Assembly: GCF_000348725.1 (NCBI RefSeq)
Contig: NC_020813.1
Span: 2,587,563-2,651,562, forward strand
Reading direction: 5' to 3'
DNA from: Pseudobdellovibrio exovorus JSS
GTDB lineage: Bacteria; Bdellovibrionota; Bdellovibrionia; Bdellovibrionales; Bdellovibrionaceae
DNA: 64,000 nucleotides
Below are positions 41,924-51,558 of this stretch, in pieces. The first letter of the stretch is position 1. The number at the start of each line of letters is the position of its first letter. The notes below the pieces were generated by a model, which ran no database searches, had not been told where the DNA came from, and was given only the letters and a program-made list of their open reading frames with translations. Position numbers and translations under genes: made by a program.

Positions 41924-43480
41924 TTACTTCTCCTCAACCTGTGCGTGTTGCGAACCACTTACTGGAAACGAATAATTACTTTTGTTTGCAATCAAGTGAT
42001 CCACGCTGACTTTTGAATACTGCATGAAGTGATTCGGGAAGATACCCATCCAGAAGATCAACACAACCAAAGGAACTAGCACAGCGATTTCACGCGCACT
42101 TAAGTCATGTAGCGGATGCTCAGCATCTTTTTCACCAGCTAATACCAACTCACCTTTAGGACCGAAGAAAACTCGTTTCACCATCCACAACATATAAGCC
42201 GCACCCAAGATCACACCGCTGACCGCAAAAACAGCCACTGCCGGAGAATAATAGTACGAGCCCAACAAAATTAAGAATTCGCCGACGAAGCCGTTCGTTA
42301 ACGGAACCGCGATAGACGACATCGTCACGATAATAAAAGCTATCGTGTAGATCGGAAGAACTCCGGCCAATCCGCCGTATTTTGCAATATCACGCGAGTG
42401 TGTTCTTTCGTAGATCATACCGATCAAGATGAACAGAGCTCCTGTTGAAATACCATGATTCAACATTTGGTATAAAGCGCCGTTTAAGCCGTATGTATTC
42501 ATCGCGAACAATCCCACCACGATGTAACCCATGTGCGACACTGAAGAGTACGCTACAAGTTTTTTCACATCTGGCTGTACCATCGCCACCAAAGCACCAT
42601 AGATAATACCAATCACACCTGCAGCCACGAAAATCCAGCCGTAGTGCTCAGTTGCTTCAGGGAACATCGGAATCACCCAACGGATGAAACAGTATGTACC
42701 CATCTTTAACATCACACCCGCAAGAACCACAGAACCTGGCGTCGGTGCTTCCACGTGGGCATCTGGTAACCATGTGTGAAGTGGGAACATTGGAACTTTA
42801 ATCGCGAAGGCCAAAGCAAAAGCGAAGAACAACAACGTCTGAGCTGTAAAGAAATCACCGCCCACGAATGGAATGTGTAATTTATAGAAGTCTAAAAGGC
42901 TGGCGCTCATCGTGCCGCCTGTTACTTCTGGTGTTAAGCGCATCATGTAGATGATCGCTAACAACATCAAAACCGAACCCGCCATCGTGTAGATGAAGAA
43001 CTTAACGGTGGCGTAGATACGGCGCGCGCCACCCCAGATACCGACCATGAAGTACATTGGAACCAGTGAAAGCTCCCAGAACACATAGAACAGAATCGCA
43101 TCTAAAGCTAAGAACGAACCGAGCATTGCGGTTTGCAATACAAATAGCGCCGCATGAAAGCCACGAACACGATTATCAATCGAGTTCCAAGACGCCAGTA
43201 CAATCACCGGAATCAAGAACGTTGTTAGAACCACGAGCATTAGCGAAATACCATCGACGCCAAGGAAGTAAGAAATTCCGAAGCGTTCGATCCACGCGGT
43301 TTTTTCAACCATTTGCAGAGCCGCAGTGCCTGTGTCGAATTTTTGTAACAACACAAGAGACAGCGCGAACTCAACTAAGGCTAAACCTAGAGCCAAGTGG
43401 CGAACCGTGCTTTTTTGCGGCCAAATCATTACTAGGGCCGCGAACAGTACTGGTAAAAATATTAAAAGCGACAATATCAT
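41924..43480 (-). CDS. nuoM: NADH-quinone oxidoreductase subunit M
   Basis: 518 residues, about 14 transmembrane segments. YFLGVDGISLMLVVLTTFLIP, FYVFWELSLVPMYFMVGIWGG, and AIKVPMFPLHTWLPDAHVEAPTPGSVVLAGVMLKMGTY (in pieces) are diagnostic. It is a proton-pumping subunit of the complex I membrane arm. GAGG precedes the ATG. It lies between nuoL (10 bp) and nuoN. Confidence 0.98.
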   Translation of the reverse strand: MILSLLIFLPVLFAALVMIWPQKSTVRHLALGLALVEFALSLVLLQKFDTGTAALQMVEKTAWIERFGISYFLGVDGISLMLVVLTTFLIPVIVLASWNSIDNRVRGFHAALFVLQTAMLGSFLALDAILFYVFWELSLVPMYFMVGIWGGARRIYATVKFFIYTMAGSVLMLLAIIYMMRLTPEVTGGTMSASLLDFYKLHIPFVGGDFFTAQTLLFFAFALAFAIKVPMFPLHTWLPDAHVEAPTPGSVVLAGVMLKMGTYCFIRWVIPMFPEATEHYGWIFVAAGVIGIIYGALVAMVQPDVKKLVAYSSVSHMGYIVVGLFAMNTYGLNGALYQMLNHGISTGALFILIGMIYERTHSRDIAKYGGLAGVLPIYTIAFIIVTMSSIAVPLTNGFVGEFLILLGSYYYSPAVAVFAVSGVILGAAYMLWMVKRVFFGPKGELVLAGEKDAEHPLHDLSAREIAVLVPLVVLIFWMGIFPNHFMQYSKVSVDHLIANKSNYSFPVSGSQHAQVEEK

Positions 43481-43490
43481 AACAACCTCA

Positions 43491-45428
43491 TTAACCCATC
43501 AACATATAAGATAAAGCGATGACAACACCGATAACGACATACATCGCGTATGTCTGCATATTGCCGTTTTGTAATGACTTCACAATCGCGCCGCCACCAC
43601 GAACTAAATCCGTAGCTTTGTACGTTGCTTTATCAATTACGTTTACATCCACGTATTGCCACAAGTTGCGGCTCGCATTTACTAGCGGATTGATGATCCC
43701 ACCGAAGTAAGCTTCATCTACGTAGTATTTGTTATTCACAACATTGTAAACCGGAGCAATCGCTGTTGCGACTTTATCTGCTGCACCTGTTTTACGTGTG
43801 TACATGATAAAGGCCACTAAAGCGGAAACAGAAGCCAAGGTCACTGACACGCCCATCAAGATCCACTCTTCAGTTGCTGAGTGCACGATGCCCTCTGCTT
43901 CAGGAAGAGTTTTGATTAACGGAGACAACCACTCAGCCCAGAAGTTCGGAAGGTGTCCTAAGTAGTGTCCAATAACGTGAGGAATACCGATCCATCCACC
44001 AATCACGGATAATAGACCTAAAACCATCAGTGGAATTGTCATCACCAATGGGCTTTCATGAGGATGAACGCTTTTGTCCACACGAGATTTTCCCCAGAAC
44101 GTCAACGCCATCAAACGAGTCATATAGAACGCTGTTAACGTCGCACCAATGGCTCCAGCTAACCACAATAGAATGTGTCCGCGCGGAGACGAAAAGGCAT
44201 AATATAAAATTTCATCTTTCGAGAAAAACCCTGCAAATGGCGGCATCCCGATAATCGCCAACCATCCTAAGAAGAATGTGAAGTGTGTGATCGGCATGTA
44301 CTTACGCAAACCACCCATTTTACGGATGTCTTGCTCTTCGTGCATAGCATGGATAACAGAGCCAGAACCCAAGAACATCAACGCTTTAAAGAAAGCGTGA
44401 GTCATCAAGTGGAACATCCCCGCACCGAAAGCTCCTACGCCCACAGCTAAGAACATGTAGCCCAGTTGAGATACTGTTGAATAAGCCAAAACTTTTTTGA
44501 TATCGGTTTGAGTTAAACCTATTGTTGCCGCCATAACCGCAGTTGCCGCACCGACAATCGCAATCACCATCATCGTGTTCGGAGCCGCAACAAAAAGCGG
44601 ATTCAAACGCACGATCATGTAAACACCAGCTGTTACCATCGTCGCCGCATGGATCAACGCTGAAACCGGAGTCGGACCTGCCATCGCATCTGGTAACCAA
44701 ACATAAAGTGGAATCTGTGCCGATTTACCAGTCGCTCCGATAAACAACATCAACGTTCCCAGCGTTACCATTCCCAACCAGCTAGCTTCCATTGTTGTCG
44801 GAGCCAGCGCGTTTAATTCGTACAAATTCAATGTGCCGAATGTGGTGAAAAGGATGAACATACCGATAATGAATGCCGCATCCCCGACACGATTCGTGAT
44901 GAAGGCTTTCATGCCCGCGGCTGCTTTAGCTGAGTCATTGAACCAGAAACCGATTAACAAGTAACTGCAAAGACCCACGCCTTCCCAACCTACGAACATC
45001 GTCAACAATGAATCCCCTAAAACAAGGATCAACATGTTGAACAAGAAAAGATTCAGGTAAGCGAAGTATTTGGTAACACCTTTATCGTGGTGCATGTAAC
45101 CAATCGAAAACAAGTGAATCAAAGAACCGACACCTGTGATGATCAAAATCATGATCGAGCTGATCTGATCGACAACAAAGCCCATATTGATCTTAAACTT
45201 ATCTACGGCCATCCATTCAAAGAATGTCACCGCTAATTTTCTTTGATCAGGTTGTAAACCCAACAACTGAGTGAAAAGCGCAATGGCACAAGCAAAAGAA
45301 ATAACTACGGCTCCGGTCGCAATGCTTCCAGCTAGTAAATAGTTCGTACTACGAAAGCGAACACCATTCAGAATAAAACCCACAAGTGGGCTTAGAAGTA
45401 AAACAGCTATTAGTATTTCGTGACTCAT
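43491..45428 (-). CDS. nuoL: NADH-quinone oxidoreductase subunit L
   Basis: 645 residues, about 16 transmembrane segments including the lateral C-terminal helix. FVVDQISSIMILIITGVGSLIHLFSIGYM, FVGWEGVGLCSYLLIGFW, and GKSAQIPLYVWLPDAMAGPTPVSALIHAATMVTAG (in pieces) are canonical. It is the distal proton-pumping subunit. The gap to nuoK is 3 bp. Confidence 0.98.
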   Translation of the reverse strand: MSHEILIAVLLLSPLVGFILNGVRFRSTNYLLAGSIATGAVVISFACAIALFTQLLGLQPDQRKLAVTFFEWMAVDKFKINMGFVVDQISSIMILIITGVGSLIHLFSIGYMHHDKGVTKYFAYLNLFLFNMLILVLGDSLLTMFVGWEGVGLCSYLLIGFWFNDSAKAAAGMKAFITNRVGDAAFIIGMFILFTTFGTLNLYELNALAPTTMEASWLGMVTLGTLMLFIGATGKSAQIPLYVWLPDAMAGPTPVSALIHAATMVTAGVYMIVRLNPLFVAAPNTMMVIAIVGAATAVMAATIGLTQTDIKKVLAYSTVSQLGYMFLAVGVGAFGAGMFHLMTHAFFKALMFLGSGSVIHAMHEEQDIRKMGGLRKYMPITHFTFFLGWLAIIGMPPFAGFFSKDEILYYAFSSPRGHILLWLAGAIGATLTAFYMTRLMALTFWGKSRVDKSVHPHESPLVMTIPLMVLGLLSVIGGWIGIPHVIGHYLGHLPNFWAEWLSPLIKTLPEAEGIVHSATEEWILMGVSVTLASVSALVAFIMYTRKTGAADKVATAIAPVYNVVNNKYYVDEAYFGGIINPLVNASRNLWQYVDVNVIDKATYKATDLVRGGGAIVKSLQNGNMQTYAMYVVIGVVIALSYMLMG

Positions 45429-45431
45429 GGA

Positions 45432-45767
45432 TTACCCCTTAAGATGTTCAAAGAAACGGATGTTAACTTCTTTAAAGCGCTTGAAGACCGCAACTGCTAG
45501 CGCCAAACCAACCGCCGCTTCAGCAGCAGCAATCGTCATCACAAAGAAAACCATCACTTGCCCGTCCACTTGGCCTGATTGATAGGAAAAGGTTACGAAG
45601 CTGATATTAACTGCGTTTAGCATTAGCTCAATCGACATAAAAAGAACGATTAGATTTCTTCTTAACAAGACCCCGGCCATACCGATGCTGAAAAGAATCG
45701 CGGATAGAATCAAATAGTGATTGGCTGTGATAGTGGTGAAGATATTAGTTTCCAACATGTGTTCCAC
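45432..45767 (-). CDS. nuoK: NADH-quinone oxidoreductase subunit K
   Basis: 111 residues with three transmembrane helices. LSAILFSIGMAGVLLRRNLIVLFMSIELMLNAVNISFV (in pieces) contains the conserved membrane Glu of NuoK. Two ATG codons (45767 and 45758) are possible starts; both overlap the end of nuoJ, indicating coupling. Confidence 0.97.
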   Translation of the reverse strand: MEHMLETNIFTTITANHYLILSAILFSIGMAGVLLRRNLIVLFMSIELMLNAVNISFVTFSYQSGQVDGQVMVFFVMTIAAAEAAVGLALAVAVFKRFKEVNIRFFEHLKG

Positions 45768-46281
45768 CTTTACTTCTTGAAAGAGCTACCGCTCCGACCG
45801 CGATAACTAGCAACAACACACCCAAGGCTTCAAAGCTGAAGACGTGAGTTAAGAATAAATGTTCAGCTAGAGGTTTTGTCGCCTCAGTTGAAGTCACAGT
45901 TTGTTTGATCGGTGTTGCGTTGTTTTCTAGGTAAACCGCCGCTGTTCCAACAGCTCCCACGATCAAGCCAGAAAGGATGCCGACCGCAGCCAATTTAATC
46001 CCACCAGTTAAACGACCTCTAGAAAAGGCCTGTAGTTCGTGTTTTAAGTCGAAAAGCATCAGAACCATCACAAACAGAACCATCACGGCTCCGGCGTAAA
46101 CAATCAACTGAACGCCTGCCAAGAAGTACGCCTGTAGTGTTACAAAAAGTCCTGCGATACTGACCATCGTCATCACAAGGCTAAGAGCGCAATAAACCGG
46201 ATTGGTCATAATCACGACTGAAAGCGCGCTGACCACGGTGATAAAGGCTAGAAACCAAAATATAAAAACATCTGCCGTCAT
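45745..46281 (-). CDS. nuoJ: NADH-quinone oxidoreductase subunit J
   Basis: 178 residues with five hydrophobic segments. FWFLAFITVVSALSVVIMTNPVYCALSLV and AYFLAGVQLIVYAGAVMVLFVMVLMLFD (in pieces) are typical, including the helix with the pi-bulge Tyr. It follows nuoH by 30 bp; nuoI, which often lies between H and J, is not here. The 3' end overlaps nuoK. Confidence 0.97.
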   Translation of the reverse strand: MTADVFIFWFLAFITVVSALSVVIMTNPVYCALSLVMTMVSIAGLFVTLQAYFLAGVQLIVYAGAVMVLFVMVLMLFDLKHELQAFSRGRLTGGIKLAAVGILSGLIVGAVGTAAVYLENNATPIKQTVTSTEATKPLAEHLFLTHVFSFEALGVLLLVIAVGAVALSRSKGGTHVGN

Positions 46282-46311
46282 TTTATTTCTCCAATTAATT
46301 TACCGCTCAAA

Positions 46312-47454
46312 TTAAAATACAAAATACGCTGTAACAAAAATCACAATCGCTGTGATCATCGTGTTCGCTAACGCCCATGGAAGCATTGTCTTCCAGCCTA
46401 GATCCATCAGTTGGTCATAGCGGAAACGAGGCAACGTCCAACGAACATGGATGAAGATCCACAAGAAAATTGCAAATTTAACATTGTACGATAGAAAGTG
46501 AGCCACTGTGTTCAAGATGTTCGCCGTCTGTTCAGAGCCTGTTAGGCCATAGAACCATTGGTACACTTGATCCGGAGTTAAACTCCAAATGCTGTATCCA
46601 CCGAAGAAGAATGTCGTCATCAAACCTGCTGCGATCATCATGTGAGCGTACTCACCGATGAAGAACATCAACATTTTGAATCCGCCGTACTCCGTGTGGA
46701 AACCCGCAACTAGCTCGGCTTCACCCTCTGCTAAGTCGAATGGAAGACGATTTGATTCAGCAAATGTTGCTGCAAAAAACAAAATCATCCCTACGGGTTG
46801 GAAGAAAACGCCCCAGTTGGGAATCAGTGCAGAAGCGGTAATGGTGTAACCAAACGCTGCGAATGTTAAAGGCCCGTGCTGAGCCGCAATCATATCGCCT
46901 AGGTTGAAAGTACCATACATCAAGATCACGCCCACAACAGAAAGACCCAAAGCTAATTCGTAAGAAATGATCTGAGCCGACGCACGCATCGCACCCATTA
47001 ACGAGAACTTACTGCCAGAGCCCCAGCCCGCCATTAAAATCGTGTATGCCGCCAAAGACGAGATACCCAAAATGAAAACGATACCCACGTTGATTTCAAA
47101 GCCTTGAATCAGGAACGTGTAGTTTTCCAGTTTTAGCGGCACTGACATTGGAATCGCCATGTACGCAATAGCACCCGGAATTAATGCAAAAACCGGAGCT
47201 GCATAGAACATGAAGCGATTGCCTTTTTCAGGAAAGAAATCTTCTTTTGTTAAGAATTTCACCGCATCGGCCAACAACTGCATCAATCCCAAAGGACCAA
47301 CACGATTTGGACCGAAACGATTTTGAATAAAGCCTGAACCTCGGCGCTCAAGCCAAACCAATATAGGTACCGCTTGTACCATCATCAAGAACACTAAAAG
47401 TGTTTTGATTACATTGATTGTAATTTCAAAAGTTGTGCTACCCATTGACATCAT
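46312..47454 (-). CDS. nuoH: NADH-quinone oxidoreductase subunit H
   Basis: 380 residues, eight transmembrane helices. VPILVWLERRGSGFIQNRFGPNRVGPLGLMQLLADAVKF (in pieces) and ESNRLPFDLAEGEAELVAGFHTEYGG (in pieces) form part of the quinone chamber and E-channel. It follows nuoA by only 3 bp, whereas in most operons B-G lie between them. Confidence 0.98.
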   Translation of the reverse strand: MMSMGSTTFEITINVIKTLLVFLMMVQAVPILVWLERRGSGFIQNRFGPNRVGPLGLMQLLADAVKFLTKEDFFPEKGNRFMFYAAPVFALIPGAIAYMAIPMSVPLKLENYTFLIQGFEINVGIVFILGISSLAAYTILMAGWGSGSKFSLMGAMRASAQIISYELALGLSVVGVILMYGTFNLGDMIAAQHGPLTFAAFGYTITASALIPNWGVFFQPVGMILFFAATFAESNRLPFDLAEGEAELVAGFHTEYGGFKMLMFFIGEYAHMMIAAGLMTTFFFGGYSIWSLTPDQVYQWFYGLTGSEQTANILNTVAHFLSYNVKFAIFLWIFIHVRWTLPRFRYDQLMDLGWKTMLPWALANTMITAIVIFVTAYFVF

Positions 47455-47457
47455 AAA

Positions 47458-47829
47458 CTAGTCCCACTCCAAAGCTTTTGATTTGATCTCCCACCAAAGA
47501 CCGAAAATGAAAATGGCAAGAAACACAAACATAGAAATAAACACGAAAGGACCAGCACCAGAGGCGATGAAGTTTTTGAAATTAACTGCCCATGGGTACA
47601 TGAAGATAATTTCGATATCGAAAAGAATAAAAAGAATCGCAGTTAGGTAGAACTTTACCGAGATTTTTGTGTCTTTCTTTTCTTCGCCTGGGATACCACA
47701 TTCGTAGATATCAAATTTAGCCTGACTTGTTTTTTTCGCGCGACCACCGGTCAAACGCGCTAAGCGAATCAGAATAAATCCGAAAACGGCGATAAAGATC
47801 GTGATGAATATGACTCCACCAAGTGGCAT
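47458..47829 (-). CDS. nuoA: NADH-quinone oxidoreductase subunit A
   Basis: 123 residues with three transmembrane helices. YECGIPGEEKKDTKISVKFYLTAILFILFDIEIIFMYPWAV (in pieces) is the family block; the cysteine loop of YECG contacts the quinone site. It is the first gene of the A-H-J-K-L-M-N operon and is divergent from mfd. Confidence 0.97.
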   Translation of the reverse strand: MPLGGVIFITIFIAVFGFILIRLARLTGGRAKKTSQAKFDIYECGIPGEEKKDTKISVKFYLTAILFILFDIEIIFMYPWAVNFKNFIASGAGPFVFISMFVFLAIFIFGLWWEIKSKALEWD

Positions 47830-47905
47830 GAGCCCTCCTGTTGTTCAAGATCGTAACGCAGACATTTGCGCCAGATCTTTTCGTTTTTTTCATTTAATTT
47901 TCAAC

Positions 47906-47934
47906 TATATAGTTATACAAAGCTAAACTGTAAA
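47906..47934 (-). promoter_or_regulatory. Candidate promoter of the nuo operon
   Basis: Read on the minus strand, TTTACA (47934-47929), a 17-bp spacer and TATATA (47911-47906) lie about 77 bp upstream of the nuoA ATG. The -10 is part of the palindrome AACTATATAGTT, so the divergent mfd promoter may overlap. Confidence 0.45.
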
Positions 47935-47962
47935 AACCAATGAAAAATCGTTACTCAGAAGG

Positions 47963-50900
47963 ATGCGGAATTACTCTGAAAAAATGGCAAATAAGTGGCA
48001 AGTAAGTTCCACGCGACTTGAAGACTTCATTCAACGTGGACTTGAAAAAAACAAAAGACTGTTCAACATTTTGGGCGCTTCTTCAGGCGTTGCTGCTTCT
48101 TATTTTTTGTCTCAATCTTTATCTAAAGAAATTAAGGGCTTGCCGCAAGTTGTTGTTGTTTCTGGTTTATCACAGGCCTTAGCTTTTCAGCAGGAATTGA
48201 TGTTCTTTTCGGATCAACTGCGTACACACATCCTGTATCCTTGGGATATTTCGCCTTTTTCTGGGCTTTTTCCATCTCCGGAAGTTCGGCGTTCACGCGC
48301 GAGCTTTCTGTATTGGAGCGCCAAAGCTCAAAAAAACGACATTTTTATTGTCCCTATTGCCGCCTTAATGCAGCTAACGGCTCCGTTTTATAATTTCAAT
48401 CAGCGCTGCCGTAAACTGATTGCAGGTGACGAGCTGCCTACAGATCTAGCACAATACCTCAACTCCTTAGGTTATCAGTCGGCTCCAATTGTAGAAGATG
48501 TCGGGCAGTACAGTATTCGCGGTGGCATCGTGGATATTTACTCACCAGCAGAAAAGCAGCCCGTTCGCTTAGAGCTTTTCGGAGATCAGATCGAATCACT
48601 GCGCTATTTCTCGGTGGTGGATCAGCGCAGTTTAAATGAAACCAAAGAGCTGCATCTAGTTCCCACTTACGAGTTCGAGCTTTCTGACGAAAACATCGAA
48701 GATATCATTAAAAACTTACGCGCCGACTTTAAGCGCCGTGAAGTCACACCGACCGAAGCCGAAGAGGCTGTTCGTTCTATTTCTTTGAAAAACTATTTCG
48801 CTGGCTGTGAACTTCTTTTGCCTTATTGCTATAAGTCCTTGTCTTCTGTGCTGGATCATTTCAGTTCGGACTTAAATGTTTTTATTTTAGATCCCTCTGA
48901 AGTTTCCCGCGCGGCGGATGAGTTCCAACAGGAAATCGAAAGCGATTATCGTAACAACTTAAACAATCCCTCCGTTCTATTTTGCCCAGAGCCAGAACGC
49001 ATTGTTCAAAGTTACGAAAAAATTCCGTGGTCTTCTGACTCACGCTTTTTTAATTTTTCAAACTTAGCTTTTGTTGAAGACGAGCGGGCCGACGAAGAGC
49101 GCATCACCTATTCGTCTTTACCTTTAACTGAGTTTTCCTTGCTAGCGCAGAATTTGACTCCGGCTTCAGACGCATGGATTAATGCAGCTAAACCAAAAAT
49201 CACCACATGGTTGAATTCTGGTTTTAAAATTTTTATTGCCGCCAAAAATCACACGCAGATTGATCGCCTGAAAACTCTATTGCAAAAAATGGAGCTTAAC
49301 TTCGATCTGGCCACCGAAGATGAATATCTTTGGGACACATGGATTGAAAACAAAACTACTATCACGGTTGTTCCCCGCCTGTTTTCAGAAACATGCCTAC
49401 TGTCAGAAGAAAAGTTAGTTGTTTTACGCAGTGATGATTTCTTCGGAAAAAAACAGCGCGCCACTACATCTGCCAATGCCTACGAGCAGTTTTCTTCTAA
49501 AGCGAAAAGTCTGGCTTTCGGTGATTTAAAACCGAACGACATGGTCGTGCACGTCAAGCACGGCATCGGCCTATACGAAGGCTTAAAAATCATGAATATC
49601 GGCGGAGTCGAATCCGAATTTATTCAGATCGCCTACAAAGATAAAGACAAGTTGTATCTGCCAGTCTACCGCGTGGGCCAGCTCCAAAAATTTTCAGGCT
49701 CAGCAGCACAGACCGGTTTACTTGATAAGCTGGGCGGCACCGCTTGGGAAAAAACTAAAATCAAAGTTAAAGCTCATTTGCGTGATATCGCCGCTGAGTT
49801 GTTACAGCTTTATGCTAAACGTAGCGAGCTGACTCGACCGCCGCTGCCCGTAGATGAAATCGCTTACAACCAGTTTGAAAAAGGTTTCCCCTACGAAGAA
49901 ACCGACGATCAACTGCGCGCTATTACCGATATTCAAAAAGACTTCACCTCGGGTAAACCTATGGATCGCTTGGTGTGCGGTGATGTGGGCTTTGGTAAAA
50001 CCGAAGTTTCTATGCGCGCGGCCTTTCAGGCTGTTCACAACCGCAAGCAAGTGGCGGTGCTGGCTCCGACGACAGTTTTAACCTTTCAGCACTTAGAAAC
50101 GTTCCGCAAACGTTTTGCCGGATGGAACTTTGAAATCCGCTCACTCAATCGCTTCGTTAGCACTGCTGACCAAAAGAAAACCCTTGCTGATTTAAAAGAG
50201 GGAAAAGTTGATATTCTGATCGGCACCCATCGTCTGTTAAGCAAAGATGTCGCTTTCCGTAACCTTGGCCTTTTGATTATCGACGAAGAGCAAAAGTTCG
50301 GAGTAATTCATAAAGAAAAAATTAAAAAGATGAAGACCGAAGTCGACACGTTAACTTTATCCGCGACTCCGATTCCGCGAACATTGAATATGAGCTTCAC
50401 GGGTATGCGCGATCTTTCGATCATTAACACGGCTCCCGTCGATCGCGTTCCTACGCGTACTTTTATTTCCAAGTTCGATACGGAATTAATCCGCAAAGGC
50501 ATTCAGTCAGAAATCGCACGTGGTGGGCAGGTTTATTTTATCCACAACCGCGTACAAAGCATTTACGGCCTAGCAGACGAGCTTCGCAAAATCGTACCTG
50601 ATGCTCGCATGCGTGTGGCTCACGGACAAATGGGTGAAGAAGAGTTAGAGTCCGCAATGCTCGCTTTCTTCAATCATGAAATAGATGTATTAATTTGTAC
50701 GACCATTGTGGAATCCGGCATGGATGTTCCACGTGCGAATACCATGTTTATTGATCAGGCCCACATGTACGGCCTGTCACAGCTTTATCAACTGCGTGGT
50801 CGCGTGGGACGCAGTAAAGCTCGCGCCTTCTGTTATCTGCTTTTACCAAAAGACAAACGTATCGAAAAAGATGCGCAAGAGCGCCTGAAAGTGATTCAGG

Positions 50901-51514
50901 AAAACTCAGCTTTGGGGTCAGGTATCCGCATTGCCCAATACGACTTAGAACTGCGCGGAGCCGGAAATATTTTAGGTGACGATCAGTCCGGACATGTGAA
51001 CTCAGTCGGCTATGAACTTTATATGGATTTACTTAATGAAGCCTTAGCTGAAGCTAAAGGTGAGCCTTTGGCAGATCGCGATTTAGATCCGGAAATTAAC
51101 TTGCGTGTACCAGCTCTGATTCCAGACGCCTATATTTCAGATATCCGCATTCGCTTAAGTTATTACAAAGCTTTGTCTGAAATTTCATCCCATGAAGAAT
51201 TAGATCGCATTGAAGAAGAGCTAAAAGATCAGTTCGGACCAATTCCTGAGCCGGTTGTGAACCTGATGGGTTTGATGCTGATTCGTAAACAGTGTAAAGA
51301 TTTAGGTGTGCGCGATATCAGCGCCGGAGCTAAAAATATCTCGCTTATCTTCACTGAAAAAACAAAGTTAAAACCAGAAACAGCCATTCAGCTTGCTATG
51401 CGTGAAAACAAAAAGTATTCGATCACTCCGGATCAGCGCCTGAATATCCGCATGAATAACATCACTTGGTCGAATGTGTACGAAGAGCTGAATTACTTAC
51501 TGACGTTGATTTAA
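47963..51514 (+). CDS. mfd: Transcription-repair coupling factor Mfd
   Basis: 1183 residues, normal length. The UvrB-like N-terminal module (DISPFSGLFPSPEVRRSRASFLYW, GQYSIRGGIVDIYSP), the RNA-polymerase interaction domain (KPNDMVVHVKHGIGLYEGL), the RecG-like helicase motor with Walker A CGDVGFGKTEVSMRAAFQ and the DEEQKFGV box, the TRG segment and the C-terminal TRCF domain are all present. It removes RNA polymerase stalled at lesions and recruits UvrA. The start is uncertain: ATG 47963 overlaps its own AGAAGGA, and ATG 47984 (MANKWQV) is an alternative. Confidence 0.97.
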   Translation: MRNYSEKMANKWQVSSTRLEDFIQRGLEKNKRLFNILGASSGVAASYFLSQSLSKEIKGLPQVVVVSGLSQALAFQQELMFFSDQLRTHILYPWDISPFSGLFPSPEVRRSRASFLYWSAKAQKNDIFIVPIAALMQLTAPFYNFNQRCRKLIAGDELPTDLAQYLNSLGYQSAPIVEDVGQYSIRGGIVDIYSPAEKQPVRLELFGDQIESLRYFSVVDQRSLNETKELHLVPTYEFELSDENIEDIIKNLRADFKRREVTPTEAEEAVRSISLKNYFAGCELLLPYCYKSLSSVLDHFSSDLNVFILDPSEVSRAADEFQQEIESDYRNNLNNPSVLFCPEPERIVQSYEKIPWSSDSRFFNFSNLAFVEDERADEERITYSSLPLTEFSLLAQNLTPASDAWINAAKPKITTWLNSGFKIFIAAKNHTQIDRLKTLLQKMELNFDLATEDEYLWDTWIENKTTITVVPRLFSETCLLSEEKLVVLRSDDFFGKKQRATTSANAYEQFSSKAKSLAFGDLKPNDMVVHVKHGIGLYEGLKIMNIGGVESEFIQIAYKDKDKLYLPVYRVGQLQKFSGSAAQTGLLDKLGGTAWEKTKIKVKAHLRDIAAELLQLYAKRSELTRPPLPVDEIAYNQFEKGFPYEETDDQLRAITDIQKDFTSGKPMDRLVCGDVGFGKTEVSMRAAFQAVHNRKQVAVLAPTTVLTFQHLETFRKRFAGWNFEIRSLNRFVSTADQKKTLADLKEGKVDILIGTHRLLSKDVAFRNLGLLIIDEEQKFGVIHKEKIKKMKTEVDTLTLSATPIPRTLNMSFTGMRDLSIINTAPVDRVPTRTFISKFDTELIRKGIQSEIARGGQVYFIHNRVQSIYGLADELRKIVPDARMRVAHGQMGEEELESAMLAFFNHEIDVLICTTIVESGMDVPRANTMFIDQAHMYGLSQLYQLRGRVGRSKARAFCYLLLPKDKRIEKDAQERLKVIQENSALGSGIRIAQYDLELRGAGNILGDDQSGHVNSVGYELYMDLLNEALAEAKGEPLADRDLDPEINLRVPALIPDAYISDIRIRLSYYKALSEISSHEELDRIEEELKDQFGPIPEPVVNLMGLMLIRKQCKDLGVRDISAGAKNISLIFTEKTKLKPETAIQLAMRENKKYSITPDQRLNIRMNNITWSNVYEELNYLLTLI

Positions 51515-51558
51515 GTGTTTTAGGTATTAATTCTCAGTATCCGTTCTGGTGCGTGTGT

